Positions 37,353 through 47,276 are shown, counted from the first letter of the stretch. The stretch is 64,000 bases of DNA from DASUPK01 sp963801055 (GCA_963801055.1 CAWDDE010000001.1:620001-684000); one strand, 5' to 3'. The notes: a model not told the origin generated them from the letters alone. Made by a program: numbers and translations.

Positions 37353-38969
37353 ATAGACGGCTGCGAGACGCGAAGCGAGGAGCGGTCGAGCGCAGGCGTT
37401 TCGGTCACCACGGGATCGTCTTCATCGGGTTCATGGCCGCGGGCAAGACGCGGCGCGGCCGAGGCCGCAGCCGAGCGACTCGGGCTCGGCGTGATCGACA
37501 CCGACGATCTGCTCGAGCGCGAGCTGGGCGAGCCGATCGCGTCCTTCTTCGAGCGCGAGGGGGAGGCGGAGTTCAGGCGCCGCGAGGAGCGCCTGGTCGT
37601 ATCGGTTCTGAACGCCCTGGCAGGGCAGGTCGGCGGGCCGTCGTCGGTCGTGGCGCTCGGCGGCGGGGCCGTCGAGAGCGAGCGCGTTCGGGCGGCGCTC
37701 GCGGAACACATGCCGGTCTGGTGCGACGTCGACGAGGAGGTCGCGTGGCAACGGGCCGCCGGGTCGGACCGGCCGCTCGCAGCGGATCGGGGAGAGTTCT
37801 CAGCTCGTTTCGCTCTGCGCCGGCCCCTCTACGAGTCCCTCGCTCGCGCGATCTTGCCCTCGCAGGCACGGGATGCTGCCCAGGCGGCGGCGCCGTGGCT
37901 CGCGGCCATGCAGGGCGCGCCCGGCGTCAGCATGGCCTGGGCGGAGGCGGAGAGCGGCGCCTACCCGGCCGCGGTCGGCGAGGGTGCGATCGGCCTGCTC
38001 GAATCCGCCAGGGAGGCGGCCCCCGAGGACCTGCCGGCCCGGACGTTCTGCGTTGCCGATGAAGCCGTCCTCGAGAGGCACGGACGGCTGCTGCCACGCT
38101 GCGAGACGACGATCACGGTCGAGGGCGCCGAGTCGTCGAAGACGATCTCCGAAGCCGAGCGGGTGCTCAGCGAGCTGGCGGCGGCGGGGGCCCGGCGTGA
38201 CGACTGCGTGCTGGCCTTCGGCGGTGGCGTCGTCGGCGACCTGGCGGGGTTCTGCGCCGCCACCTACCAGCGCGGCGTTCCCCTGGTCCAGGCGCCCACG
38301 ACCCTGGTCGCCCAGGTTGACTCGGCGTACGGCGGCAAGACGGGCGTCGACCTGCCCGCCGCGAAGAACTACGTGGGTGCATACCACCAGCCGATCGCCG
38401 TCCTGGCCGACCCCGCTGTGCTGAAGACGCTGCCCGCGGAGGAGCTCGCCGCCGGGTTCGTCGAGGTGCTGAAGACCGGCTTGATCGCCGGGGGCCGGCT
38501 CTGGGAGAGGGTCAGGCACGCGGACGATCTCGATCGCGGCACGCTCGGCGAGCTGATCTTCGAGTGCGCGCGCACGAAGATCGCCGTGGTGGCCGACGAC
38601 GAGCGGGACGCCGGCGAGCGAGCGGTGCTCAACCTGGGGCACACCGTGGGCCACGCGATCGAGGCTGCGACCGGCTACTCGCGCTACCGGCACGGCGAGG
38701 CGGTGGGACTGGGCCTCCTGGCGGCACTGCGCCTCTCAGGGGCCGACGATCTGCGCAACGAGGTCGAGGGCCTGCTCGCCTCTCACGGCCTCCCCGTCTC
38801 GCTGGATCCTGCGGTCCCGGTCGGCGGGATCATCGACGCCATCGGTCGCGACAAGAAGCGGACCAGCGAGGGGCTCGGCTTCGTCCTGGTCGAGCGGCCC
38901 GGCGAGCTGCGCTGGGGCGAGTCGGTGGAGCCGGGAAGGGTCCGCGCCGCCGTGGAGGAGCTGAGGTGA
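37343..38969 (+). CDS. aroKB: Bifunctional shikimate kinase / 3-dehydroquinate synthase (one frame break)
   Basis: About 541 residues. N-terminal shikimate kinase: P-loop VFIGFMAAGKT, substrate Asp in VIDTDDLLERELG, and VVALGGGAV. The C-terminal 3-dehydroquinate synthase starts near 37915, with LAFGGGVVGDLAGFCAATYQRG, PTTLVAQVDSAYGGKTGVDL, and metal ligands in VEVLKTG, NLGHTVGHAIE and RHGEAVGLGL. No stop codon occurs in any forward frame from 37741 to 38040, so the fusion is real. One extra C near 37452 breaks the frame just after the P-loop. ATG 37343 overlaps the end of aroC. Confidence 0.93.
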
Positions 38970-39425
38970 TGACGACCACCCACAACCGCGTCGAGGTGCT
39001 GCACGGGGTCAACTTCGACGTGCTCGGCAGGCGCGAGCGGGACGTCTACGGCGACTTCTCGCTCCCCGAGCTCGAGGTGAGGATCAAGCGCTTTGCGCGC
39101 GAGCTCAACGCTCGAGGCCTCGTTCTTCCAGACGAACCACGAGGGCGAGTTCGTCGAGTACCTCCACCGGCTGCCGGAACGCGCCGACGCCGCCATCGTC
39201 AACGCCGGCGCCTGGACGCATTACTCCTGGGCGATCCGCGACGCGGTCGCGTTGACGGGAGTTCCCTTCGTCGAGGTCCACCTCTCCGATATCTCCAAGC
39301 GCGAGGAGTGGCGCCGCCGCTCGGTGTTCGAGGGACTCGAGCTGCTCGTCGGGCAGATCTACGGCAAGGGCCCGGAGGGCTACAGGGAGGGCCTGGAGCT
39401 GATCGCCGAGAGGCTGGGCGTATGA
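38969..39425 (+). CDS. aroQ: Type II 3-dehydroquinate dehydratase (one frame break)
   Basis: About 151 residues when joined. RVEVLHGVNFDVLGRRERDVYG holds the catalytic Tyr; FFQTNHEGEFVEYLHRL, VNAGAWTHYSWAIRDA with its His, and VEVHLSDISKREEWRRRSV complete the type II fold. The frame changes near 39110-39125. ATG 38969 shares one base with the aroKB stop, and the stop overlaps pepQ as ATGA. Converts 3-dehydroquinate to 3-dehydroshikimate. Confidence 0.94.
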
Positions 39426-40477
39426 GCAGGGCAGAGCGGCTGGTCTCGCTGATCGCGGAGCGGGAGCTCGACCAGCTCTTCGTCTCGGATCTCGTCAACG
39501 TCCGCTACCTGACCGGCTTCACCGGGACCAACGGCGCGTGTCTGGTGGGCAGGGACGAGCGGATCTTCTTCACCGACTTCCGCTACAGCGAGCGAGCGGA
39601 GCGCGAGGTCGGGGAGGAGTGGGATCGGCCGGAGGCCGAGCGAGAGCTGCTGCCGCAGATCGTCGCCAGGATGTCGGGCAAGGTCGGGTTCGAGGACGCC
39701 AAGCTGAGCGTCCGCCAGCTCGCCCGCCTCGAGGCCGCCGCCGGGGACGTCGACCTCGTCCCGGCCGGGGATCTCGTCGAGCAGCTCCGGGCCGTGAAGG
39801 AGCCGGAGGAGATCGAGCGGATCGCCGCCGCGGCCGAGCTCACCGACGGTGTCTACCGGTGGGCGCTCGAGCGCGGTCTCGCCGGACGCACCGAGCGGGA
39901 CGTCGCCCGCGCCTGCGAGGCGAGACTGCGGGAGCTCGGCGCCGAGCCATCCTTTCCACCGATTGTCGCCGCCGCCGAAAACGGCGCCCTCCCGCACGCG
40001 GAGCCGGAAGATCGCGAGATCGGCGCGGGGGAGCTGGTCGTCTTCGACATGGGAGCCCTGCTCGAGGGCTACTGCTCGGACTGCACGCGCACCTTTGCCA
40101 CCGGTGAACCCGGGGACGAGGCGCAGGAGGTCTATGACCTCGTGCTCGCCGCCCAGCTGGCCGCCCTCGCGGCGATCCGGCCCGGCGCTTCAGGCAAGGA
40201 GGTGGACGCGGTCCCGCGGGAGATGATCGCCGAGGCGGGTCACGGCGATCATTTCGGGCACGGGACGGGGCACGGGGTCGGGCTCGAGGTCCACGAGGGC
40301 CCCCGGCTCTCGACAACCTCCGAGGACGAGCTGCGGGAGGGCAACGTGGTCACCGTCGAGCCGGGGGTCTATCTGCCGGGACGGTTCGGGGTTCGGGTCG
40401 AGGACCTCGTCGTGCTGACGGCGGACGGCTACCGCAACCTGAGCGGCCTGCCCAAGGAGCTTCAGATCGTCGATTGA
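39422..40477 (+). CDS. pepQ: Xaa-Pro dipeptidase/aminopeptidase (M24B)
   Basis: 351 residues, intact. Creatinase-like N-terminal domain (FVSDLVNVRYLTGFTGTNGAC) and pita-bread catalytic domain with all five metal ligands: Asp in VVFDMGA, Asp in YCSDCTRTF, His in HGTGHGVGLEVHE, Glu in TVEPGVYLPG, and Glu in RVEDLVVL. It cleaves Xaa-Pro bonds in the cytoplasm. The aroQ-pepQ order is common in Gram-positive bacteria, where efp often follows; here efp is replaced by sugar genes. From this gene onward the sequence is free of frame breaks for about 9 kb. Confidence 0.94.
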   Translation: MSRAERLVSLIAERELDQLFVSDLVNVRYLTGFTGTNGACLVGRDERIFFTDFRYSERAEREVGEEWDRPEAERELLPQIVARMSGKVGFEDAKLSVRQLARLEAAAGDVDLVPAGDLVEQLRAVKEPEEIERIAAAAELTDGVYRWALERGLAGRTERDVARACEARLRELGAEPSFPPIVAAAENGALPHAEPEDREIGAGELVVFDMGALLEGYCSDCTRTFATGEPGDEAQEVYDLVLAAQLAALAAIRPGASGKEVDAVPREMIAEAGHGDHFGHGTGHGVGLEVHEGPRLSTTSEDELREGNVVTVEPGVYLPGRFGVRVEDLVVLTADGYRNLSGLPKELQIVD

Positions 40478-40511
40478 TGACAACGGCGGTCGGGACTGCT
40501 GAGACGTGCCA

Positions 40512-40517
40512 TAGGGT
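40512..40517 (+). promoter_or_regulatory. -10 box TAGGGT for a leaderless HAD gene
   Basis: TAGGGT ends 6 nt before GTG 40524, again without an intervening ribosome site. Confidence 0.45.
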
Positions 40518-40523
40518 TCGGCC

Positions 40524-41267
40524 GTGCTCGGTCTCCCCGAGAACGTGCAAGCGTGCCTGTTCGATCTCGACGGTGTGCTGACCGAGACCGCGAAGGTGCA
40601 CGCGGCCGCCTGGAAGGAGATGTTCGACGAATATCTTCAGGACCGGGCGGCTCGCACGGGCGAGGACTTCGTCCCTTTCGACGAGAATGAGGACTACGAC
40701 ACCTATGTGGACGGCAAGCCGCGCTACGACGGGGTCCGGTCCTTTCTTGCGTCCCGCGGGATCGAGCTGCCGGAGGGGAAGCCGGACGATCCCCCGAGCG
40801 CGGAAACCATCCACGGCCTGGGCAACCGCAAGAACGAGATCGTCCTGCGGATGATCCACGAGCAGGGGGTGGAGGCCTATCCCGGTTCCCGCCGGTATCT
40901 GGAGGCAGCGCGGGAGGCCGGGCTTCGCCGAGCGGTCGTCTCGTCGAGCACCAACACTCGCGACGTCCTGGCGGCCGCCGGCATCGAGGACTTCTTCGAA
41001 GCGCGCATCGACGGGATCGTCGCGGAGCGTGAGCACCTCAAGGGGAAGCCCGCGCCGGACACCTATCTGGCCGGTGCCAAAGCCCTCGACGTCACCCCCG
41101 ACGCCGCGGCGGTCTTCGAGGACGCGCTGGCGGGCGTCGAGGCCGGGAGGGCCGGAGGCTTCGCCTGCGTCGTGGGCGTCGATCGAGTTGGGCACTCCGA
41201 CGCCCTCCGCGAGCACGGGGCGAGCGTCGTCGTACGGGATCTCGCGGAGCTGCTCGCAGACCGATGA
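40524..41267 (+). CDS. HAD-family beta-phosphoglucomutase-like hydrolase/mutase
   Basis: 247 residues. Nucleophile motif CLFDLDGVLTETAKVH, motif II AVVSSSTNTRDVL, motif III KGKPAPDTYLAG and motif IV AAVFEDALAGVEAG. The cap domain has the long acidic insert PFDENEDYDTYVDGKPRYDG seen in mycobacterial Rv3400-type proteins. Expected to convert beta-glucose 1-phosphate to glucose 6-phosphate. Overlaps the GH65 phosphorylase start by 4 nt, the same pairing as Rv3400-Rv3401. Confidence 0.9.
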   Translation: MLGLPENVQACLFDLDGVLTETAKVHAAAWKEMFDEYLQDRAARTGEDFVPFDENEDYDTYVDGKPRYDGVRSFLASRGIELPEGKPDDPPSAETIHGLGNRKNEIVLRMIHEQGVEAYPGSRRYLEAAREAGLRRAVVSSSTNTRDVLAAAGIEDFFEARIDGIVAEREHLKGKPAPDTYLAGAKALDVTPDAAAVFEDALAGVEAGRAGGFACVVGVDRVGHSDALREHGASVVVRDLAELLADR

Positions 41268-43627
41268 TCGGGCACGACAGCTTTCCCACCGAGGAATGGG
41301 CCCTGCGCGAGACCGGCCTCGACCTCTCGCGGCTCGCCAACACCGAGTCGATCTTCGCCCTGTCGAACGGCCACATCGGGCTGCGCGCGAACCTCGAGGA
41401 GGGCGAGCCCCATGGCATGCCTGGTACCTATCTGAACAGCTTCTACGAAACGAAGCCGCTCCCCTACGCGGAGCCCGGATACGGGGATCCGGAGGTGGGT
41501 CAGGTGATGATCAACGTCACCAACGGCAAAGTCATTCGCCTACTCGTTGATGACGAGCCCTTCGACATCCGCTACGGCGAGCTGCGGCGGCACGAGCGGG
41601 TGCTCGACTTCCGCGCCGGCATATTGCGTCGAGAGGTCGAGTGGGTTTCGCCGGCGGGGCAGGCGATTCGCCTGAACACGGTCCGGCTCGTGTCCTTCGT
41701 CCATCGGGCGGTGGCAGCGATCCACTACGAGGTCGAGGCGCTCGAGGAGGGCGCCTCGCTGGTCCTGCAATCCGAGCTGGTCGCCAACGAGCCCCTACCC
41801 GAGCCGGAGGACGGTGATCCACGCGCCGGCACCAAGCTGATCGCGCCGCTCCGATCCGAGTCCTTCACCGACCACCGGAACCGGGTCACGCTCGCTCACC
41901 GGACGAGCGGGAGCGGCCTCCTGATGGCGGCCGCGATGGACCACGAGGTCGACGCCCCGGGCGACCCCAGGATCCGGGTGTGGAGCAGCGAGGACCTGGG
42001 CAGAGTCACCTTCACCACGGACGTCGAGCCGGGACAACGGCTGCGATTGGTGAAGTTCCTGGCATACGGGTGGTCGAGCCAGCGCTCGCTCCCGGCCGTC
42101 ACCGACCAGGTGGAGGCGGCTCTCGCCGGCGCCCGGCATAAGGGCTGGGACGGTCTCCTGGCGAGCCAGCGCGAATACCTCGATCACTTCTGGGAGTGCG
42201 GCGGCGTCGAGATCGAGGGCGATCCTGAGCTCCAGCAGGCTGTTCGCTTCGCCTTCTTCCACCTGCTGCAGGCCGGCGCGCGCGCGGAGCAGCGGGCGAT
42301 CCCGGCGAAGGGGCTGACCGGAACCGGCTATGACGGCCATACCTTCTGGGACACCGAGACGTTCGTCCTGCCCGCCCTCTCCTACACGGTTCCGGACGCC
42401 GCGCGGGATGCTCTCCTCTGGCGCCACGCGACCTTGGACCTGGCACGGGAGCGCGCCAAGACGCTCGGCCTGGCGGGAGCCGCCTTCCCGTGGCGGACGA
42501 TTCGCGGTCAGGAGTCCTCGGGCTACTGGCCGGCCGGCACCGCCGCCTTCCATATCAACGCCGACGTCGCCAACGCCGTGATCCGATACGTCTTCGCCAC
42601 CGGGGACGAAGAGTTCGAGCGTGAGGAGGGCCTCGAGCTGCTCGTCGAGACGGCCCGCCTCTGGCGTTCGCTGGGCCACCACGACGCGCACGGGCGCTTT
42701 CGGATCGACGGCGTCACCGGGCCGGACGAGTACAGCGCCATCGCCGACAACAACGTCTACACGAACCTGCTGGCGGAGCGAAACCTGAGAGGAGCAGCCG
42801 ACGCGGCCGAGCGCCACCCCGACCGGGCGCGGGAGCTCGGCGCTGACGCGGAGGAGGCGGCCTCCTGGCGCGACGCGGCCGCCGCGATGATGATCCCGTA
42901 CGACGAGGTGCTCGGGGTCCATCCGCAGTCGGAGGAATTCACCGAGCACGCGGTCTGGGACTTCGAGCGGACGAGGCCCGACCAGTACCCCCTGATGCTC
43001 CACTTCCCCTACTTCGAGCTCTATAGGAAGCAGGTCGTCAAGCAGGCCGACCTGGTTTTCGCGCTCTACTCGCGGGGCGACGCATTCTCGCTCGAGGAGA
43101 AGACGCGGGACTTCGAGTACTACGAGGCGATCACGGTGCGCGACTCTTCGCTCTCCGCCTCGATCCAGGCCGTGATCGCCGCCGAGGTCGGGTATCTCGA
43201 GCTCGCCTACGACTACTTCGCCGAAGCCGCCCTTCTCGACCTCGACGACATCCACCACGACACCCGCGACGGCCTGCACCTCGCCTCGCTCGGGGGCGCC
43301 GTGATCGCCGCAATAGGGGGTTTCGCCGGTATCCGCGACAACGAGGGCAGGTTGACCCTGTCGCCGCGGCTACCAGAGGCTCTCACCCGTCTCGCCTTCA
43401 GCTTCCGGCACCAGAACAGGAGGGTCAGGGTCGAGATCGACCACCGGCAGGCCGTCTACACGCTGGCGGAAGGCGAGCCGCTGGACCTCATCCACCACGG
43501 GGACAAGATCACGATCGCCACCGATGCCCCCGTCACCGTCCGCATCCCTCCGGCTCCACCGCCAGGCGAGCCCCCGAAGCAGCCACCGGGGAGGGCCCCG
43601 GCGCGCCGCCGATCCCCGGTGCGCTAG
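41264..43627 (+). CDS. GH65-family disaccharide phosphorylase
   Basis: 787 residues, intact. N-terminal beta-sandwich (SIFALSNGHIGLRANLEEG), (alpha/alpha)6 barrel with FWDTETFVLPAL and the catalytic acid Glu in GVTGPDEYSAIADNNVYTN, and phosphate-site His/Ser region HLASLGGAVIAAIGG. GH65 enzymes phosphorolyse trehalose, maltose, kojibiose or nigerose with inversion to beta-glucose 1-phosphate, which suits the mutase directly upstream. The exact sugar cannot be read from sequence. The Pro-rich basic tail (about 20 residues) is not part of the fold. Confidence 0.92.
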   Translation: MIGHDSFPTEEWALRETGLDLSRLANTESIFALSNGHIGLRANLEEGEPHGMPGTYLNSFYETKPLPYAEPGYGDPEVGQVMINVTNGKVIRLLVDDEPFDIRYGELRRHERVLDFRAGILRREVEWVSPAGQAIRLNTVRLVSFVHRAVAAIHYEVEALEEGASLVLQSELVANEPLPEPEDGDPRAGTKLIAPLRSESFTDHRNRVTLAHRTSGSGLLMAAAMDHEVDAPGDPRIRVWSSEDLGRVTFTTDVEPGQRLRLVKFLAYGWSSQRSLPAVTDQVEAALAGARHKGWDGLLASQREYLDHFWECGGVEIEGDPELQQAVRFAFFHLLQAGARAEQRAIPAKGLTGTGYDGHTFWDTETFVLPALSYTVPDAARDALLWRHATLDLARERAKTLGLAGAAFPWRTIRGQESSGYWPAGTAAFHINADVANAVIRYVFATGDEEFEREEGLELLVETARLWRSLGHHDAHGRFRIDGVTGPDEYSAIADNNVYTNLLAERNLRGAADAAERHPDRARELGADAEEAASWRDAAAAMMIPYDEVLGVHPQSEEFTEHAVWDFERTRPDQYPLMLHFPYFELYRKQVVKQADLVFALYSRGDAFSLEEKTRDFEYYEAITVRDSSLSASIQAVIAAEVGYLELAYDYFAEAALLDLDDIHHDTRDGLHLASLGGAVIAAIGGFAGIRDNEGRLTLSPRLPEALTRLAFSFRHQNRRVRVEIDHRQAVYTLAEGEPLDLIHHGDKITIATDAPVTVRIPPAPPPGEPPKQPPGRAPARRRSPVR

Positions 43628-43645
43628 CGCTACCGCTGAAGTTGA

Positions 43646-44875
43646 TCAGGCGGTCGCGGGCGCCTCGATCGGCCCGGCCGCCGGTTCGCCCCCCCGCCTG
43701 ATCCGCGCTCCGAGCAGGGGGAAGATCAGCGTCGAGAGGATCGCGGCGCCGACCAGGCCGGCGGCGGTGGACGACGTCATGTGCCCGGCTTCGATGGCCA
43801 GCGTGGTGATCGCGACGACCAGCGGCAGCTCGGTCGCGCAATAGACGGCAAGCGCGAACCTGTCTCGAAGCCCGAGTTCGCCCCGGTAGAGGAGCAGCGC
43901 CGGGACGCCCCGCACGACGAGGAACAGGCCGACGAACATCAGCAGCTTGAGCAGCGCAGTCACGCTCGACGTCAGCGCGTCGAGGTCGAACGCCATTCCG
44001 CTGGTGATGAAGAAGAACGGGATCAGCAGCCCGTATCCCACCGCGTTCAGCTTGGAGTCGAAGACGCTCGCCTCGCGGCCGCGCAGGGCGATGCGGGTGA
44101 TCATCCCGGCGACGAACCCGCCGAGCAGCAGGTCGAGCCCGAGCTGGGCCGCGAGGGCAACGAGCGCGAAGACGAGCACGACCGCCAGTCGCACGGGGAG
44201 CTGGCTCGAGGTCTCGAAGGTCTTCTCGAGCAACGGCCATCCTCTCCATGCCGAACGCACCGCCAGGATCCCGGCGAGCACCGCCAACGCGATGAAGAGG
44301 ACCAGGATCAGCGCTTCGTGAAGTGGGTGGCCGGTCGAGAGGATCAGAGTCACCAGGAGGATCGGCCCGAACTCACCGATGGCGCCGGCGCCGAGCAGGT
44401 ACGTACCGAACCTGGTGCGCATCTCGCCGGCGTCAGAGAGGATCGGGATCAGGGTGCCGATGGCGGTGGTGGCCATCGCCGAGCCGGTGTAGAGGTAGGA
44501 GAGGATGATGCCTGCCGCCGCAAGCGCGCCCCCGATCCCGTATGCGAGCGCAAGGGAAATTCCCCAGCCGAACACGGCCAGCTCGAGCGGTCGCCCCTTG
44601 ATCCGGTCCAAGTCGAGCTCGTAGCCGGCGAAGAAGAAAAGCATTCCCAATCCCAGGTCGCCGAGCAGCGAAGTCGTGGGGTCGAGCTGGGCTATGTCGG
44701 CTCCCTGAGGTCCAATCACGATCCCGAGCAGGAGCTCGACGACCACCACAGGAATCGTCAGCCTGGGCGACAGGGCGAGCACGATCACCCCGGCGATGGC
44801 TGCCGCGATGACGATGACGAGCGCGGAGACCTCGTCGACGCTGGCCGCCACCGTGCCGAGTGGGAACTGAGCCAT
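43646..44875 (-). CDS. CPA2-family cation/proton antiporter (Kef/NapA type)
   Basis: 409 residues with about twelve membrane helices. Typical motifs: PVVVVELLLGIVIGPQG, LGLGMLFFFAGYELDLD, GLLIPFFFITSGMAFDLDAL and LAVYCATELPLVVAITTLA. Exchanges K+ or Na+ for protons across the membrane. No TrkA/RCK regulatory domain is fused; the C-terminus ends soon after the last helix. Stands alone, convergent with the GH65 gene. Confidence 0.9.
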   Translation of the reverse strand: MAQFPLGTVAASVDEVSALVIVIAAAIAGVIVLALSPRLTIPVVVVELLLGIVIGPQGADIAQLDPTTSLLGDLGLGMLFFFAGYELDLDRIKGRPLELAVFGWGISLALAYGIGGALAAAGIILSYLYTGSAMATTAIGTLIPILSDAGEMRTRFGTYLLGAGAIGEFGPILLVTLILSTGHPLHEALILVLFIALAVLAGILAVRSAWRGWPLLEKTFETSSQLPVRLAVVLVFALVALAAQLGLDLLLGGFVAGMITRIALRGREASVFDSKLNAVGYGLLIPFFFITSGMAFDLDALTSSVTALLKLLMFVGLFLVVRGVPALLLYRGELGLRDRFALAVYCATELPLVVAITTLAIEAGHMTSSTAAGLVGAAILSTLIFPLLGARIRRGGEPAAGPIEAPATA

Positions 44876-44915
44876 CGGGGCGAGACTCTAAGCCAGGTTC
44901 GCGACGTAGCCGGAG

Positions 44916-45449
44916 CTAGCCCGCCGTCCTGCGGCGCTGAAGGCGTGCCAGCGGGCCGAGCAGGGCGGGCTGCAGCCGGGGCGGCGGCAGGGTCCTCGCC
45001 GTGATCACCACCGTGTCCCGGTAGCGATCGGTGAACTCGGCGGCCTCCATGAACGCGCGAAAGCCCCTGGGGAGGCCGTGGCGCGTGTACTTCCCCGCCC
45101 GGGCCATTGCCGCCGCCTCCGTGAGGAATTCCTGGAGCTCCATCGCCGGCTCGGCCTCACAGACGATGTGGGCCTCGGTGGCGCCGGTGTTCTTGAAGCT
45201 GTGCCGGACGCCGGGCTTCACCACCACCGTCTCGTCCCCGGCGCGCGCGACGATTGGCTCGCGGTCGGCCGTGAAGGTCGTCTCGCCTTCCATCACCGTG
45301 AAGCGCTCCTCGATCGACGGGTGGTAGTGGGGGATGCTGACGCCGCCGCCCGGGTCGACGTAGACGTCCATCCCGAGAACGTCGCCCTCCCGCGGGTGAA
45401 AGCGGAGCCGGTAGTTGAAGACCGGATCCTCGATCAGCTCGTCGTTCAT
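44916..45449 (-). CDS. Cupin-domain protein
   Basis: 177 residues. Cupin motif 1 GGVSIPHYHPSIEERFTVMEGE (metal His, His, Glu) and motif 2 GVRHSFKNTG with the last His. The C-terminal half is helical (AMELQEFLTEAAAMARAG) and ends Arg/Pro-rich. Such single cupins bind a metal and a small ligand; some act as dioxygenases or isomerases. No partner gene suggests a substrate. Confidence 0.85.
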   Translation of the reverse strand: MNDELIEDPVFNYRLRFHPREGDVLGMDVYVDPGGGVSIPHYHPSIEERFTVMEGETTFTADREPIVARAGDETVVVKPGVRHSFKNTGATEAHIVCEAEPAMELQEFLTEAAAMARAGKYTRHGLPRGFRAFMEAAEFTDRYRDTVVITARTLPPPRLQPALLGPLARLQRRRTAG

Positions 45450-45477
45450 CTCAGCTACCTCCGTTTCCGACTACGTC

Positions 45478-46665
45478 CTATGCCCCGGGCGCCGCTTCCC
45501 CGTGGCGGACCTCGGCGCGGGCCTCGCCGTATCCCCTCGTCTCGTAGGCGATCATCGACCAGAGCAGCACGTTGATCAGCGCGATCATCACAAGGGCTGA
45601 GAGCTCCAGCGCTAGCGGATAGAGCGCGAACATCAGCACTGCCATAGCGAACCGCTGCCTGTTGAGCGTCCGTATGTGCCGGTAGCGGAACGCGACCAAG
45701 CCGAGCAGGTAGACGCCGACCCCCCCGACCAGCGCGAAGGCCGGGACGTCGTCGAGCGCGTCGGTGGGATGTCCGAGGCCCTTCTTCAGGCCCAGCGCCA
45801 ACAGGATGATCCCGGCGACCATCAGGAAGTGGATGTATGAGTAGGAGTCCCGGGCGAGCTCGTTACGCACCTTGCCCTCCGGCGCGCGCATCAGCCGGCG
45901 CGCGGAGACCAGGGCCACGATGTCGAAGTAGGCCCACCACATCGCCGCCACCACCCCGATTCCCAGCGTCGCGGCGGCGGCGATGCCCCAGGTGAGATGG
46001 CTTCCGGCGCCCAGGCCGATCGCGACGATCGACTCGCCGAGCGCGATGATCACGATCAGCCCGTGCCGCTCGGCGAAGTGGCCGGGCACCAGGTGCCAGC
46101 CCTCGGCGCCAAACAGGTATGGCTCGCCCATGTCGAGGACCAGCGCGAGCCCCCAGACCGCGGCCTGGGCGCCGGGATCGAGGAACGATCCCGTGATCAG
46201 CAGCGCTATGCCGATCGCCGTCCCCACGGCCAACCCGGCGACGGAGCGTCGGAAGCTCGGGTCGTCGCGCCCTGCGATCAGCATCAGGGCGATCTGCGCA
46301 AGCCGCACCGCGCCGTAGGCGACGGCGAACTCGGTCGCCAGGCTGCCGAACGCCTCCGGCACGGCGATCGCGGCGATCAGGAAACCGGCCATCGCGGCGA
46401 ACAGGGCGATCCGGACGCCGCCCTCCTCGGGATCGATGACGCTGGTCAGCCACGCGTACGCGACCCAGGACCACCAGAGGAGCGCCAGGATCAGCATCCC
46501 CTCGCCGAGGCCCGTCCAGGTCGGATGCCTGGACATCAGCGCCGTGCACTGGGTGATCGCCAGGACGAAGACCAGGTCGAAGAAGAGCTCCAGCGGCAGC
46601 ACCCGGTCCTGCTGCCGGAGGGCCGCGCCCAGCCGCAGCCGCCGCGTCTCGATTCCCGTTTCCAC
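45478..46665 (-). CDS. Low-temperature-requirement protein A (LtrA) family membrane protein
   Basis: 395 residues, about ten helices. Family signatures LELFFDLVFVLAITQCTALM near the N-terminus and HFAERHGLIVIIALGESIVAIG in the middle, with YSYIHFLMVAGIILLALG later. The family was named from Listeria growth at low temperature; its molecular activity is not established. Lies 28 nt downstream of the YceI-like gene on the same strand, probably co-transcribed. Confidence 0.9.
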   Translation of the reverse strand: METGIETRRLRLGAALRQQDRVLPLELFFDLVFVLAITQCTALMSRHPTWTGLGEGMLILALLWWSWVAYAWLTSVIDPEEGGVRIALFAAMAGFLIAAIAVPEAFGSLATEFAVAYGAVRLAQIALMLIAGRDDPSFRRSVAGLAVGTAIGIALLITGSFLDPGAQAAVWGLALVLDMGEPYLFGAEGWHLVPGHFAERHGLIVIIALGESIVAIGLGAGSHLTWGIAAAATLGIGVVAAMWWAYFDIVALVSARRLMRAPEGKVRNELARDSYSYIHFLMVAGIILLALGLKKGLGHPTDALDDVPAFALVGGVGVYLLGLVAFRYRHIRTLNRQRFAMAVLMFALYPLALELSALVMIALINVLLWSMIAYETRGYGEARAEVRHGEAAPGA

Positions 46666-46691
46666 CGGCTACCTCTCGTTCGGACCGTAGG

Positions 46692-47228
46692 TCATCGGGT
46701 GGGCAGCGACCCTTCGGCGACCACCTCGACCTCATCTCTGACCTTGAGGGTGCCGAACAGGCCGGAGTAGGGCTTGATGCCCCAGTCGGATTGCTTGACC
46801 GTCGCTCGACCCGTGATCTCCCCCTCGTCGCCGACGCTGAGCTCGAAGCCGAGAGGGTGACGGTTGCCGTTCATGGCGAGCTCGCCCGAGACGCTGAAAC
46901 GCCCCTCATCCTTCGTGGGTGTGATCCGGCTGGACTCGAACTCGACCCGCCCGGCCGGCAGTACCTCGTCCTCGAGCGTCTTCTTGATCTCGGCCTTGTC
47001 TTCCTCGGTCAGTGCCATCACCCCGCCCGTTCCCTCGATCACCTGCATCGAGCCGCTGTCCGCGCCGAGCTCGAGACTGACCGGGCCCTGCTCGCCGACC
47101 TCGAGGGTTCCCTCCCAGGAACCGACCTCGATCAGCAGGTCGTGACCCGCCTTCGCCGCGGCGCCATGCCTCTTGGTCTTGATGCGGAGGGTGGCATTCT
47201 CCGGTCCAAGCGTGTGCGTGCCTGACAT
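46692..47228 (-). CDS. YceI-family lipid-binding-like protein
   Basis: About 178 residues. GTHTLGPENATLRIKTKRHG is the YceI start; VEFESSRITPTKDEGRFSVSG and the C-terminal KQSDWGIKPYSGLFGTLKVRDEVEVV (lipocalin-like strands with the conserved D-x-G) follow. YceI folds bind isoprenoids such as polyprenyl quinones in a beta-barrel. No signal peptide, so probably cytoplasmic. Start at ATG 47228 by homology; ATG 47243 is also open. Divergent from coxG, which is notable because CoxG proteins are thought to bind quinone too. Confidence 0.86.
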   Translation of the reverse strand: MSGTHTLGPENATLRIKTKRHGAAAKAGHDLLIEVGSWEGTLEVGEQGPVSLELGADSGSMQVIEGTGGVMALTEEDKAEIKKTLEDEVLPAGRVEFESSRITPTKDEGRFSVSGELAMNGNRHPLGFELSVGDEGEITGRATVKQSDWGIKPYSGLFGTLKVRDEVEVVAEGSLPTR

Positions 47229-47276
47229 GATCGGCATCGTCAAGCACGCAATCTATTCGGCGGAGAAGAGGATCCG

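Noticed and set aside
38564..40477. Frame joining the aroB/aroQ region to pepQ
   Set aside because: A chance open frame through aroB; pepQ homology starts at ATG 39422, which overlaps the aroQ stop as ATGA.
41795..43279. Long minus-strand open frame opposite the GH65 gene
   Set aside because: Shadow of a high-GC gene; the plus-strand protein is full-length with catalytic motifs, and the minus translation has no family features. The same applies to other long antisense frames, such as 1567-2925 and 5952 bp into the aroC region (35952-37295).
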